From Poecilobothrus nobilitatus (Eukaryota; Arthropoda; Insecta; Diptera; Dolichopodidae): DNA of 64,000 nucleotides. Below are positions 1 through 11,754 of this stretch, piece by piece. Numbering within the stretch: the first letter of the stretch is position 1; each line of letters starts with the position of its first letter. Both the position numbers and the translations under genes were made by a program. The notes beneath the pieces were generated by a model that made no database searches, was not told the DNA's origin, and saw nothing but the letters and a program-made list of their open reading frames with translations. The stretch is taken from positions 104,857,948 through 104,921,947 of the forward strand of contig OX352773.1 of the NCBI GenBank assembly GCA_947095535.1, written 5' to 3'.

Positions 1-213
1 CACAAATATTGGATTATTGGTACGAATCACAATGATTATTCACGTAGAATGTGTAAAACATGCGCTGAGCATTATAAACGAAAACATTTGACTATAAATT
101 CTTTTTCTGAAACATTTGAAATTGTTTCTCAAAACATTGAAAAGTTTTCGTGTTATTTATGTAATAAAAAACTTTATTCTGTAATAAAAAAGTTAAATAA
201 AAAAAATAGCTAA
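1..213 (+). CDS. Partial cysteine-rich reading frame, function unknown
   Basis: The frame is open from the first base to a TAA at 211-213, so the start lies outside the window. It encodes 70 residues, with a CKTC pair followed by HYKRKH (about residues 18-30) and a second pair CYLC near residue 52, then a lysine/asparagine-rich tail. Two CxxC pairs separated by about 30 residues look like a small zinc-binding domain. I do not recognise the family. Cysteine-rich small proteins also occur in the Polinton-like set at the other end of the window, but I see no sequence match to them. It could be the 3' end of a transposon gene or of a host zinc-finger gene. Confidence 0.4.
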   Translation, partial: HKYWIIGTNHNDYSRRMCKTCAEHYKRKHLTINSFSETFEIVSQNIEKFSCYLCNKKLYSVIKKLNKKNS

Positions 214-332
214 TTATGTAGAATAAAAAATCGTTTTTGAAAGTAATTCCAAATATAGGAAGATGTTAAAAAATAAATAAAAGCAAACTTTTAAACACTA
301 ATATACTTTTTTCTTTTTAATTTTTTACAATA

Positions 333-640
333 GGAATCCCCCTGACGTCATTTTAATTTTTTTTCTAATATATAATTCATTCTTATCTTTTTATATTTTT
401 TTTTTTTTCTTAAAATATTTTTTTCTATGTTAAAAAAATTTTTTTGTTGTGTTTTTCTTTTTATTTGTTCTTTTTTTCTTATCATACATTGTTTTGCCGA
501 CGGCATTTGTTTTCATATATAAAAAAATAAAATTTTTTAGTTTTTAAAAATTTTTTCTAATATATAGGTAATTTATTTTTTCTTTTCTTCTTTAATATTT
601 AAAACAAAACGGAATCCCCCTAACGTCATTTCAGTTTTCA
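333..640. repeat. Direct repeat of a GGAATCCCCC-type motif
   Basis: The block GGAATCCCCCTGACGTCATT at about 333-352 recurs with one change at about 611-630, roughly 278 bp away. Each copy is accompanied by TTTTTTCTAATATATA-like sequence. This is consistent with a tandem duplication of a spacer. The function is unknown. The ACGTCA core resembles a CRE-type site, but that may be chance. Confidence 0.5.
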
Positions 641-752
641 GTTTAAGAAAATTGCCACCGCAACAGCCACTGTCCACCACCACCTCCACCGATCTAGGTG
701 TTTCAATATCAACGACACACACACACGATCGTTGAAAGATCTTTCAAATTGT

Positions 753-955
753 TAACTCGCTTCATACTCGTTTCAATTCAATCCAAAGTCACAAACATAA
801 TAACCTCTTTTCTAATATAAAAACTATCAAAGACACAATGTACTAAAATTACTTTTTAACTCGCTTCAATCCAAACCGAAGTCACAAACCTACCAACCTC
901 ATTTATAATATAAAAAATATCAAAGACACAATCTACTCAAATTCCTCATTCTACA
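753..955. repeat. Two imperfect tandem copies, about 100 bp each
   Basis: Both units start TAACTCGCTTCA and share CAAAGTCACAAAC or GAAGTCACAAAC, then ATATAAAAA and TATCAAAGACACAAT. Units run about 753-856 and 857-955. Each contains a TATA-like ATATAAAAA, but no gene follows. Confidence 0.6.
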
Positions 956-1756
956 CTACCGACATCTGACGCTTTTTCATTGAACTCTCTAGCTTAGACA
1001 ATTTTCTACCATTTAAAATACATACCAAAGACATTTTTCCTCATCGCTCCATATATCCGCAACCCCATATCCTAACTACTTACAACTAATGTTTTTTATT
1101 TAGATCATTTTTGTTGTACATTTTATAAATAGTAATTTAATGCTTTTAGGTATTGTTAATAAAAAAAAAATTCATTTTTTTTTTTTTCAATTTTACTTCT
1201 ACGTAATAATAAGATATTATTATTTATATTTTTTTACATAAAATGTTAAATTGATTGTCACATTATATGTATGTACATATCTGTACAAATATCATATTTA
1301 AATTTTTTTGTTAAAATAAAGTTGTTATTGTAGTTTAAATAAAAATTAATGATAATAATAATAATAATAATAAATTAACTTTTTTTATGATTTAAGTTAT
1401 TATAAATTTAGTTTTAAGTCATTGTTTTGTTTAATTTTAATTATAAGCATTAATTTAAGAATTTTTTTTGTAACGACCTTGTTTTGGGTTTAATAAAATA
1501 AAAATAAAATAAAAAATAAATTTTAATGGTGGATTGAATTATAAAATATTCAACTTAATAGTAACATTTTTTTTTTTTTAACATCATAATTTCAAATATA
1601 CTAAGAACGTACAATTTGAAACAACGGTAATTAAAACTTTGTGTGAACATTATTACAAAAAAATTCTTAACTGAATTAGAAGATTATTATTGGGTTGAGT
1701 TTAAAAAATAACAAAAAATCATAAAAGCAATTGTTGACAGCAAGGATTAATCGGAA

Positions 1757-2700
1757 ATGGAGTATTTTAGTCAAGACCATTATGGAATCGTAGAAGACCT
1801 TGTGTTAACTACTTATGATGAATTGTCAGAAAAAATAGCTGATCAGTCTCAAGGGGAATTAAATACAACTCATAACCAAAGAGAACCATTTTCCAACACT
1901 ATCAAACTACCCAAAATACAGCTTGAAAATTTGCAGGAGATTACCAAACGTGACCTTCATTTCACGATTTATTTACAACTTATGAAATTTTATCGTTAGT
2001 TGGAAATCTGCAATATTTGAAATTGCATGTAACCAGAGAACTCGAAAAGTTACTTCGGTATTTTCTAGTGACATACAACAATTACCAAACAGCATGGGAC
2101 ACACTGAAAGATCGATACGAAAATTGGTGGATACTAGTAAATACACAGTTAAAGAAGCTTCTATCACAGAATGTCATACAGCAAGAGTGACCACAAGATT
2201 TAAGAAAACTGCTGGATACAACAAATGAATGTTTGTTAGCGATGAGATATTTGAAAATCGATATATCTGGATGGCAGCCGATAACAATATTCAAAACGAT
2301 CCAAAAATTGCCTTCCCAAACTCATCGGTTGTGGGAACAAACCATGAGCAAAGACAAAGACTTACCATTATGGAGAGACTTGGAGGAGTTTTTAGAATCG
2401 GTTCAGGGCATTGGAAGCTGTGTCAGAAAAAGATAGAACGCTCAATACAACAAAATTTAGAAACGCATTCATCAATCATGTGTCCACTGTAAAAAGGTCA
2501 GCTTGTCGCATATGTTCAAGAGATCATTTAATTTAGAAGGGTAGTAAGTTTCTGGAGTTGCCAGCAAATAAACCCTTAGAAACCATAAGGAATAAGGGTC
2601 TATGTTGGAACTGTTTGTCTCATGGCCACATGTAGACAAATTGTCCTAGTTCTCACAGATGTCACAACTGTCAAAATTTGAACTACATTTCATCTGACTC
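1757..2700 (+). pseudogene. gag: BEL/Pao gag remnant with zinc knuckle
   Basis: The first frame (1757-1999) holds the PKIQLEN-type start of the BEL gag core and is then cut. The core resumes near 1996-2440 in other frames, with DTLKDRYEN and the phrase RLWEQTMSKDKDLPLWRDLE, typical of the DUF1759 part of Pao-type gag. A CCHC zinc knuckle reading CWNCLSHGH followed by NC lies at about 2605-2645. Several in-frame stops and at least two frameshifts make it a pseudogene. Confidence 0.75.
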
Positions 2701-2711
2701 TGAGTGCAACT

Positions 2712-4058
2712 ATGCGAAGATCAACTAGCCAAATACTAAATTCTGAGACTCTCGAATACCAAAGGTCAAACGATATTACATTTTCAAATAATCTTGGATC
2801 TTATGTCACACATAGGAAAACACAGAATCATGTCTTACTTGCTACAGTTCGAGTAAACATAGTGGCCCCTACAGTAAAACAAATTATAGTCCGAGCATTG
2901 ATAGACCAACATTCACAGGCGTCGTTCTTGACAGAAAAGGTTGTGCAAAACTAAAACATGAATAAACAACATGTCAGTGCAAGGTATCAGTCATTCATGG
3001 AACATTCAGTGCAACATGTCAGTCATTCAAGGAATTTGCCAGGAACGATTACATCGAATTAACAACAAAATGAAATTTTCAATTGGATCTATCAACGGGA
3101 ATTACAACATTACAGAGGAAGTTTTTATTATGAAACGGCTCACCCAAATTTTGCAGAGTACTAAAATCAAACAAGAAGATTGGGAACATCTTAAAGGGTT
3201 AGAGCTAGCTGTACCTCGTTTTTTTGATCTAGGTCAGATAGATCATTTGTTTGGAGCAGATATGTACGGTGACATAATATTGGAAGGTTTAATAAAGGAG
3301 ACATTAGGCACTCCAGTAGCGCAGAGGACAATTTTTGGATGGATTTTTTTCGGTGAAATTCATCAACAAAATGAATAACTCATGAAGAGTTCTAGTAGAT
3401 TAATTAAAAAACTTTTAGATGGTGGATGCATATTGTGAAACCAAATTCAATGAAGAAGAAAAACAATGTGAAGATCTATCTAAATACAACGGTATATAAA
3501 TATATCTAAATACAACGGTTAAAACGGAAAATTTAAAATATTCAGTGGGATTGCCTTTGATAAATTTTAACAATGAAAATTATTTGGGTCGATCAACGGA
3601 AATAGCTATAAAAATACTACATAATTACAATATAAATTTAAAAGCAATCCTGAATACCGAAATTGAATTAATGAATATCTGAATCTAGGACATATATTCT
3701 CAGTTGAACCATTATAGGTAAGTAATCAATTAAATAGGAAAGGAAATGTACACTTCGAATTATTTATCACACCATGGTGTAATCAAAGAAAGTAGAACCA
3801 CTACGAAACTCGAAAACCACCAGTGGGAAATCATTGGATGACATAATGCTCTATGGTCCAACAATTCAAAGCGAATTACTACAAACCTTAATCAGATGGC
3901 GTAAACATAAAATTGCGTTGGCACCCTATTTGGTAATTAGAAATTTGAAACAATTACCAATCCACGAAAAGCAAAAGTATTTAAACGTGGTCAAATTTGT
4001 GAACGAAGATATTTATGTCGATGATGTATTATCCGGGGCAGAAACTTTGGAAGCTTAA
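2712..4058 (+). pseudogene. pol: BEL/Pao protease, A17 region and partial reverse transcriptase
   Basis: At 2712-2954 the frame ends in RALIDQHSQASFLTEK, matching the active-site region of Pao-type aspartic proteases, usually LLDxGSQ; here the glycine is replaced by histidine. At 2971-3378 the frame carries LGADMYGDIILEG and TPVAQRTIFGWIFFGE, typical of the A17 linker before the reverse transcriptase. The polymerase itself is reduced: one block reads GKSLDDIMLYGPTIQSE, and the catalytic YVDDVLSGAE follows at about 4015-4050. The central fingers and palm between them are shorter than in intact BEL elements, which indicates an internal deletion. Confidence 0.75.
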
Positions 4059-4239
4059 AATTGCAACATGAAATAGTAAACCTTATGAAAGATAGCGGTT
4101 TCACACTTAAAAAATGGGTTTCCCTAAAACGGAGTCAACAGAGGGCTTAACAAGAAAATGTTTGAGATACAATTGACAAATTCAGCTGAACAAGATATCA
4201 GTCAAAACATTAGGTATTTCTTGGTATCCATTAAAAAAT

Positions 4240-6512
4240 ACATGCGGTTATACAATAAACTTAGATGAAACACCAGCTGTATGGACAAAAAAAAATTTCT
4301 GTCACAAATTGCGAAATTATTCCGTTTGGTTGGATGTCACCTATCATGGCGGAAGCCAAAATTATCATGCAGAAATTATGGCTGGATGCATTACAGTGGC
4401 ACGACGAGATAACCACAGATTTAAAAATAGAATGGGTTTGATATTTGAAACAATTAGAACAACTTAAAGAACTAAAAATATCTCGTTGGATTAATTACTA
4501 AAGAGATGCAAAAAATGTGGAAATACATGAATTCGCTGATGCTTCCTGTCAAGTTTACGCTGGTGTGGTGTTTATTTGCGTAGAAGATGAAAGAGAAAAT
4601 CAAATTTGCAACCTAGTTATGTCAAAAACTAAAGTAGCGCCGATTAAATCCATATCATTGCCTCGTTTAGAATAGTATGCCGCGAGTTTAGCAGCCAAAT
4701 TAATTTGTTATATTGTCAAAGCGCTAAGATTTAATCAATAAATTAAAACGTTCGCTTGGAGCGATTCCGAAATAGTATTAGTGTGACGTAAAGATCAGCC
4801 AACAAAATGGACCACATTTTTGGGCAATAGAGTGTCTCACATTCACAAAATACTAGGAAGTAATAGTTGGATGTATGTACCATCTAAAAAAAATCCTGTT
4901 GATTGCGCTTCCAGAGGGATAAGTTCCACTAGACTCAACGAACATGATTTATGGTAGCATGGACCTAAATGGCTTAAGGAATCGACCTCAAACTGGTCAA
5001 ATAAACAACAGCATATCACTCCCATGGAAAAACGGAAAATTCATGTCAATAACATACAAACTCAAGAATTTGATTTCGAAAATTGTTTTTCTAATCTGAC
5101 ACGGCTAATTCGGGTGACGGCATATTGTATGAGGTTTTATAAAAACCTTCAAACCTCACCAAATATAAGACAAATAAATCATTTAAAGGCCAACGACTTA
5201 CAAGTTACACTATTAAATTTGATAAAAAGGACCTGACAAAGATCTTTCGACGATGAAATAAAATTATTAGAAAAGGGCGAAAATGTGAGTAATAAAAACA
5301 ATATAATAAAATTGAATCCATTTATAGATCCACTTGGTGTGTTACGTGTTGGTGGGAGATTAAAACATTATCATTATCATTTAATGAAAACCATCCGATC
5401 ATTCTATCCGATAAAGACACGCTGATGATGGCAGTTTTAAGACGAAAATATTGGATATTAAATAGTAGAAACATCGTAAGATCCCAAATGTATCGGTGTA
5501 TAACATGTTTTAAATAAAAGACGGAGTCCAGAACCAGCTTGTAGGTGATTTACCAATTTACAGAATTCAAGTTTCACGACCTTTTACGAGAATATATTGA
5601 TTATTGCGAGCCATTTGAGTTAAAAGCCCATAAAAGTCGTAACATGAAAAGGTATAAGGCATACATCTCGGTTTGGTATAAGGCATTACGGAATTATCCG
5701 CTGACGGATTCGTTGCGGCATTTCGAAGATTTTGTTCTAGGAGAGGCCTATGTCAAGAAATATATTGTGGCAACGGAACAAATTTTGTAGGTGCAAGTCA
5801 AATTATTTCTAAGCAAATGGAAATTATGCAAGCAAATGGTGGAAGAGATAAATCTTGAAATAGCTGAAATAATCGAGAATGAAGGAGTAAGATTCAATTT
5901 CATACCTCCTGGTTCACCCCATTTTGGAGGTTTGTGGGAAGCTGGCGTCAAGTCGACAAAATTTCACTTAAAAAGATTATTGGACAACACGATTCTAACT
6001 TATGAAGAGTTTACGACAGTTTTATGTCAAGAAGAAGCATGTCTTAATTCTAGGCCGTTATGTGAAATGAGTAGTGACTGCAAAGATTTGATTCTTTTAA
6101 CACCAGCTGATTTCCTAGTTGGATATAGCATGTTAGCACCTCCGCAAAGATCACTTTTGGGTTCAAAACTCAATACATTAAACAGATGGAAACATTTGCA
6201 GCACTTACTACAAAGTTTTTGGAAACGATAATCGCTGGAATATCTTAGTCGATTACAACCACAATCTAAATAGTTTAAACATGAAAAAAACTTCGAACTT
6301 GGAGAACTTTAGTCAAAGACGAATAAAAGATTTTAGCAAGAATTATTGCGACGCATCCGGGTGACGACGATTTAGTTCGCGTCGAAACAATTCAAACAAA
6401 AAATTCGATGTTAAAACGGCTAATAACGAAAATTTGTACGTTACCGATAAAAAATACATCTGAACAAATTACCGAAAAAGCGCAATCGATAACAGTTGAA
6501 AATGTTGAATAA
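4240..6512 (+). pseudogene. pol: BEL/Pao RNase H and integrase remnant
   Basis: The RNase H-like part includes EIHEFADASCQVYAGV near 4525-4565, SISLPRLE near 4650, and the phrase PVDCASRG near 4895. The integrase follows: MYRCITCFK of the zinc-binding end near 5490, then a core at 5545-6231 that includes FIPPGSPHFGGLWEAGVKS, where the final catalytic region of Pao integrases lies, and SRPL. The C-terminal end carries HPGDDDLVRVETIQT near 6352 and stops at 6510-6512. Multiple stops and frameshifts break it, and part of the integrase core is missing. Confidence 0.8.
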
Positions 6513-7224
6513 ATATCGCAACTAAATCAAGCAAGATAATAGAATTTTTAAACTACTAAATGTCTAAACTTAAACTAATACATACATAGCAATTACAGCA
6601 AATTTATAGAGTATAGTGTATCTGCTCACCAATTACTTATTTCCAACTATCGCACTTATTATATACAATATATTACATTTGCTCACCAATTACTTATTTA
6701 TATTTTTCTTATTTTTTGGCAATTATTTGTATTTTTATTTTTCTTATTTATATTTTCCTTATTTTTTGTAAATTATTTAAAATTACTTACCTAATTGTAA
6801 TGTTGAAATTTGACAAATAGATTTATATAATAAAGTACATACTTTGACATACAAACGAGTGCTGCCATTGTAAAACAAAATCAATGTAAATTAAAAGTGT
6901 TATATGCTTTCGTTGAATTATTTCAGTACATAAGAATAATAATCGATTCTAATTATAATGGATCAAATTTATATAGTAACTTTATATATTAACTTTCTTA
7001 TGTAAGTTAAATTTTAATAAGACTCCGCATATAAAAAAGTTGAATAAAAAGACTCTATTGAATTTTTCTTAGTATTTTAAATAATTTTATTTTTATAAAC
7101 TTTCAATACTTATTACATTGGAAATCAATAATAGAATGAATTAATCGATAATCTTCTTTTTAGAAAGCATTGCATGCTTTAGATTTAGGCAGCCACACCC
7201 TAGCTTTTGGCCTCCCCAGGATAA
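6513..7224. other. AT-rich region downstream of the BEL element
   Basis: No coding sequence seen. TGCTCACCAATTACTTATTT occurs twice, near 6623 and 6680. The stretch is where a 3' LTR would lie, and it holds an ATAATAAAG near 6828 that could be a polyadenylation signal, but no partner LTR was found upstream. Confidence 0.4.
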
Positions 7225-7406
7225 ATTAGGCACTCCAGTAGCGCAGAAGACAATTTTTGGATGGATTTTTTTCGATGAAATTTATCAACGAAATGAAGAT
7301 TAATACGTTTCATGTATGTAGCTTAGTAGATGAATTGAAAAAATTTTGGATGGTGGAGGACTTATATTGTGAAACCAATTTCAATGAAGAAGAACAACAA
7401 TGTGAA
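7225..7406 (+). pseudogene. Second BEL/Pao fragment (A17 region)
   Basis: This stretch repeats, with a few differences, the part of the BEL element at about 3307-3470: it reads TPVAQKTIFGWIFFDEI and then, after stops and a frameshift, DGGGLIL/VEDLYCETNFNEEEQQ. It is a separate, slightly different copy and not part of the element upstream. It ends where the minus-strand LINE begins. Confidence 0.7.
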
Positions 7407-9165
7407 TATTCCAATTTCGTATGTTAACGTACTATAGGAAAGGCTATAGAATATTGAAATTTTTATATGTTTAGGTATATGTTTTCCTACTTTTTTAAAG
7501 ATTCTTGCTAAAGTGTGCAAATTCCACTTAAAGTTTTCAACCATAACAATTCCTAGGTATTTATACTCGCTGACTTTTTCTATTTCACAGTTGTTATATA
7601 TTATTTGTAATTTTGCATTTTTAGATCTTAACAGCAAATATTTAGTTTTTCTTTCATTTATTGTTAGTTTATGTTGGTTCATCCAGCTTTAAATCGTTTT
7701 CATATCACAGTTTATTAACTTTTCTAGCTCTGATAGGTTTTTATCTGCGTAAACCATAACCATATCATCTACATAAAAGTACATTTTCCCTTTTAGCTTT
7801 GCGGTTAAGTCACATGAGAAAAGTCTTGGGCCAAGTGAGCTCCCTTGTATTACACCAAAATCAATATCCCTTAATTCACTTTTCCTTCAGATTCAGAGAA
7901 TTGTCTTTTTTTCTCAAAATAGTTCTTAAACCAGAGATGCTCCTTTTTTAGAAAATTCCACACTCAAACAGAATTCTTAGTAGTATTTTACGTTCAACTG
8001 AGTTAAATGCCTTCGTTAGATCAAAAAAAATCAATCCGACTCTCTTTTTTTATTAAGCCATGTATTTCAATAACAACATCAAATAGCGCAGTATTGGTAT
8101 TTGAGTTTTTTGTAAAACCATATTGTCTACTTCAAATAAACTTCTTCTGAATTAAATAACCAACCAGTTCTTCATTAATATAGGTTTCTTATATCTCACT
8201 GAATACTGATGAGATATATATTGTTATTAATCTAAATAACTAAAGTTATTTATGTCATTTTTCTCTTTTTGTTATAAATTGGTATCACCTTAGTGATTTT
8301 TAGAGCTTCTGGAATATTTTGTATTGAGAGGTTTATCAACTTAGTTATTGGTTTTACTAGTTCTTCCTTACATGCTCTTATTAAGTTAGTTGAAATTCGG
8401 TCCGCTCCCTCACTATTTGTGTTTGCTAGAGAGTTAATAAGCTTTAGTATTTCATGTTCTTCGATATGCTCTAACTTAAATCTATTTTGTGTGTTCTCAT
8501 TTTTGTTATATAAAGTGATTCATCAAATTTTTTCGCCACTACAATGCAACCGTGTCTGTATCTGTTATCAGTTGTTTTTTTATTTCATTAATGTTTGTTT
8601 TATTTATCTGAATGTCATTCACTTGTTTGTTTACTTTAGTATAATAATTGATTTCTAGAGAAAGAATATTGTGATCAGAAATATTATTTTCAAGAACATT
8701 ATTATTAATTTTCCTGTCAAATCATTAGTGAGTATGTGATTTAAGCATGAATTTAATACTGGTCTGGTTGTCGTAAAATGGCAAAATTTATATCCATTGT
8801 AGTCTACAATGTTACAATAGTTATTAACTAAATGAGCATGAAATTTAAGTGTATTGAAGTTAAAATCTCCATTTAAAAATGAATTGTTATTACTTATGGT
8901 TTCTAGGTACTTATCAAGAACGGAGAAAAATTTATCTACATTGTCCTTGTCATTGTTGATGACCCATATATTGCTGTTAAATGATTTTTTTTATTGGCAT
9001 TGATTACTGTTGTTATAAAATGATTTATGTTATCATTGTAAGTTTTAAGCACAGTGAAATTATTATCTGTATGAATAAATAATACCACCACCACACTTTT
9101 TTGCATTTATTAAAGTGTTTAATATTTTTATTGTTATTTATGTGTTTAGATTTTAAAATCAGGGT
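7407..9165 (-). mobile_element. Non-LTR retrotransposon (LINE) remnant with endonuclease and RT
   Basis: Read on the minus strand, the endonuclease end shows NGDFNFNTLKFHAHLV at about 8830-8880 and TTTRPVLNSCLNHIL just after it. The reverse transcriptase shows GVIQGSSLGPRLF near 7820-7860, the catalytic YVDDMVMVYAD at about 7745-7777, and the thumb with KTKYLLL and KYLGIVMVENFKWN at 7550-7645. Frameshifts and stops separate the parts. FVDD/YVDD with these neighbours is typical of insect Jockey- or CR1-like LINEs; the exact clade is not certain. The 5' part of the endonuclease is lost or too decayed to read. Confidence 0.75.
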
Positions 9166-9239
9166 TTCTGCTTTTTCCAAAATAATGTAATTGTTATTTG
9201 TATGAATATGAATCGCCTTTTCTAAAATATTCTTTTTCG

Positions 9240-9440
9240 TAAACGGCTTTTTGCAAAATATGCGAGTTTGTCAAATGGGGAATTTGCGAAGTGGCTGTTT
9301 TGTGAAGTGGAGATTTGTAATATTTTGTTTTGTAAAATGGAATATAGTGATATGGCTTTTTTGTCAAATGTGTAATTTTCGAAGTGGCGTTTTTGTAAAA
9401 TGGTAAATTTGCGTAGTGCCCTCTTTGAAAGCGACTTTTA
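9240..9440. repeat. Degenerate 18-40 bp repeats, TTTGTAAAATGG/GCGAAGTGGC
   Basis: The words TTTGTCAAATGGGG, TTTGCGAAGTGGC, TTTTGTGAAGTGGAG, TTTTGTAAAATGG, TTTTGTCAAATGTG, TTCGAAGTGGCG, TTTTGTAAAATGG and TTGCGTAGTGCC follow one another, about 18-25 bp apart. They look like an old tandem array of one short motif. No coding frame accounts for it. Confidence 0.55.
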
Positions 9441-9561
9441 TTAAAAGTATTTTTCCAATGTGTCCTTTGATAAGGTAATACATGCCCCTATTTTATAACA
9501 TCCTTTTAAACCAGAATTATTTTCCATAATACCACAAACAGCGCCAAAATCGGCAAAGCTA
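9441..9561 (-). other. Short protein-like open frame, possible terminal exon
   Basis: On the minus strand the frame reads about 39 residues from ...SFADFGAVCG through GLKGCYKIGACITL to a TAA at 9441-9443. The balanced amino-acid use (G, C, A, D, E) is unlike the Asn/Lys/Ile noise around it. A TATAG lies directly upstream of the frame, so it could be a last exon with a weak acceptor, or a transposon scrap. I do not recognise the family. Confidence 0.3.
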
Positions 9562-10226
9562 TACTAATGACCAAACGCAAGTTTATTTTTATGTTCACTG
9601 GTAAGCACGGAATTTTCAAATATCTTAGTGATGTTCTTCGGTTATACACGTGGAACACAACGTGCTAAAATAGATTGTTTTTTACTTTATGAAAATTTAA
9701 TAAACCATTTTATTTACAAGCGCTATGGAAAATATAACATAACTTATTTAATTAAACTATATATACATATATCTTATAATTAGGATTTTTGATCTAAATG
9801 TTAGAGTAAAAAATTTTAATGTAATTAAAAATTTTAACAAAACAGTAAATCTGATGCAAACATTTGATGCAAAACATAAATTATTTAGCGTTGCTTCGTG
9901 AGCAAAAAAGGAATTAAAAATTGAAAATAAACCAGTACAGCGAAAATAGTAAGATATCATAAAAATAAAATAAAGTAAACAGTCATCAACTAACCTCTGC
10001 TTAGTATGGACATCCTTCTTATTCTACTAATTTTTTGTTTTCTCTTCTTTTTTTTTTTCCTTTTGATTTTTTTTTTCTATCCCTTTCTTTAGAAAATTGT
10101 GATTAAAATTTTTTCCGATCAAGAATAAAAACGTAACCTAAAAAAAATAAATATAATAAAAATATATCTCAAATAATTTATAGTGTACACTTGCACTAAA
10201 TCCTGAGTGTACAAGTGAGTGAAAAA
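9562..10226. other. AT-rich stretch, nothing recognised
   Basis: No coding sequence with homology I can name. It includes long T tracts at about 10030-10080 and leads into the 5' end of the I-clade LINE. A GTACAAGTGAGTG just before the ORF1 start may belong to its 5' UTR. Confidence 0.4.
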
Positions 10227-11414
10227 ATGCCAGGTGCAAGACCGATCCCTTCGGGGAGTCGGTTTGCCGGGTTGCCGGACAATGACACTGGTCAGTCCGA
10301 CGACAACAGTCAAGCAGATCCAAAACCAAAGAGAAGAAGAGGTACAGACATCACCAACAACATTTTCCCAGATTTGCCACAGGTGCCACAGATAAAGCAA
10401 AACTGTCCTAAATTTGTTGTTATAGAATCCACGGATAAGGACAAATCACTTTATCCTTTAGCATCTTTGCTAAAAAAAAGGCTCTTCATAGCATAAACAA
10501 ATAAATTCAATCTGTCAGCCTCCTTCGAGATGGCAATCTTCTTATACTTGTTGAATCTTATAAAATGGCATACAAAACACAAAATTTCGGTCGTTTATGT
10601 AATATTACAGCCAAACTCCATGAGACAGTAAACTTCACAAAAAGTACAGTTTTTGATAAAAATCTCATTCCAACCAGTGAGGAAGAAATCCTAAATGACG
10701 TAAAAAAACAAGGAGTTATCAAAGAACACAAATTTAGTTGTTTCATTAATAATAAAATAACTCATACTGGCTTAATACTTCTTACTTTTCATTCCTACAA
10801 AGTGGCAGAAAAAATTGATATCGCTTGGTACCAGGTAAAAGTGAAAGAATGTTACCCAACTCCTATGAGATGCAAAACTTGCCAGAAACTAGGACATACA
10901 CGTAAAAATTGTAAAAACTCCACTACGAGTGTTTATTGCAATCTTCCCCACACACACCGCATTAATGTACAAGAACAATGTGTCATTGCCTTGGCGAGCA
11001 TCCAATTTCTTCCAATAAATGTCCAAAATTAATGCAACCAAAAAAAATATTAAAAATAAAAACACAAAGAAATGCACTTACGCCGATGCCCGTAAATTAT
11101 ACAATCAACATAATCCGCTATCACCACATAATTCCGTAACTTATTCCTCTATTGCCAAGAATCCAATACCAGTTAATCCAAAAAAAAAAACTTTAAAACT
11201 CAATAATTCTTTTAAAATTTCTTCCAACAGCGACCAAAACACCAATATAAAAAATAAAATAATTGATAACATAACCTCTTTTTCTAATACAATAGACATA
11301 TCCTCTTCCAATTACAACAACAATTCTTTCTCAATTACTCCTAAAAATGAACAACGCACAAATTTAACTAGTACTGCCAATAATAATATAACCTATACTT
11401 CTCAAACACAATAG
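10227..11414 (+). pseudogene. LINE ORF1 (gag-like nucleic-acid binding protein)
   Basis: The ATG at 10227 opens MPGARPIPSG; the open frame extends to a GTG at 10215, which is less likely as a start. The N-terminal part has PKPKRRRG and KFVVIESTDKDKSLYPL, and the frame breaks near 10475 in an A-rich run. After the break comes LRDGNLLILVESY, then 10565-11032 with a VKECYPTPMRCKTCQKLGH block: a CCHC zinc knuckle of the type C-x2-C-x4-H-x4-C at about residues 103-116 of that segment. The tail from 11019 contains TYADARKLYNQ and is rich in Asn, Ser and Thr, as in I- and Jockey-type ORF1. It would bind the element RNA. One or more frameshifts inactivate it. Confidence 0.75.
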
Positions 11415-11754
11415 ACTTGTCGTCTTCCATATACAACAACAACATAAAGACAAATGAAAAAGAGTTAATGCAATTGACACTAAAAAAGAAAACAATACTC
11501 GTAATTCAACAAAAAAATATTCCAAGCAATTAAATTTCTTCTTCTAACCAAAGCAACTCTTCACTCAATTTTTTTAACTCAAACGAACTAAAAATATCAA
11601 TAAAGACTATTATAAAAAACAAAACGAATCAAGAAACAATGAATCCGTGTACTATTATTACAATATTGCTAACAGTGACTATAGTTGAAGTATGTAATAT
11701 GAACAGTTACAACATGTAGTAGTAGTATATAACACCTTACTACATGAGGTAATT

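Larger units (their letters stand above)
214..1750. other. AT-rich stretch without genes
   Basis: No convincing coding sequence. It holds poly-T tracts, a short (AC)n run near 713-724, an ATA/AAT triplet run at about 1350-1374, and the two repeat pairs listed separately. A 5' LTR for the BEL element that follows would be expected here, but I could not find a copy of the sequence downstream of that element. Confidence 0.6.
1757..6512 (+). mobile_element. BEL/Pao LTR retrotransposon, heavily degraded
   Basis: The domain order gag, zinc knuckle, aspartic protease, A17-type region, reverse transcriptase, RNase H, integrase is that of the BEL/Pao superfamily. All parts lie on the plus strand in the expected order, but they are broken by many stops, frameshifts and internal deletions, so the element cannot make protein. 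I could not define LTRs: the AT-rich sequence after 6512 has no recognisable twin before 1757. A short tandem repeat of ATCTAAATACAACGGT lies near 3478-3520. Confidence 0.85.

Noticed and set aside
1561..1756. 5' LTR and primer binding site of the BEL element
   Set aside because: No matching copy downstream of 6512 and no tRNA-complementary site I could recognise.
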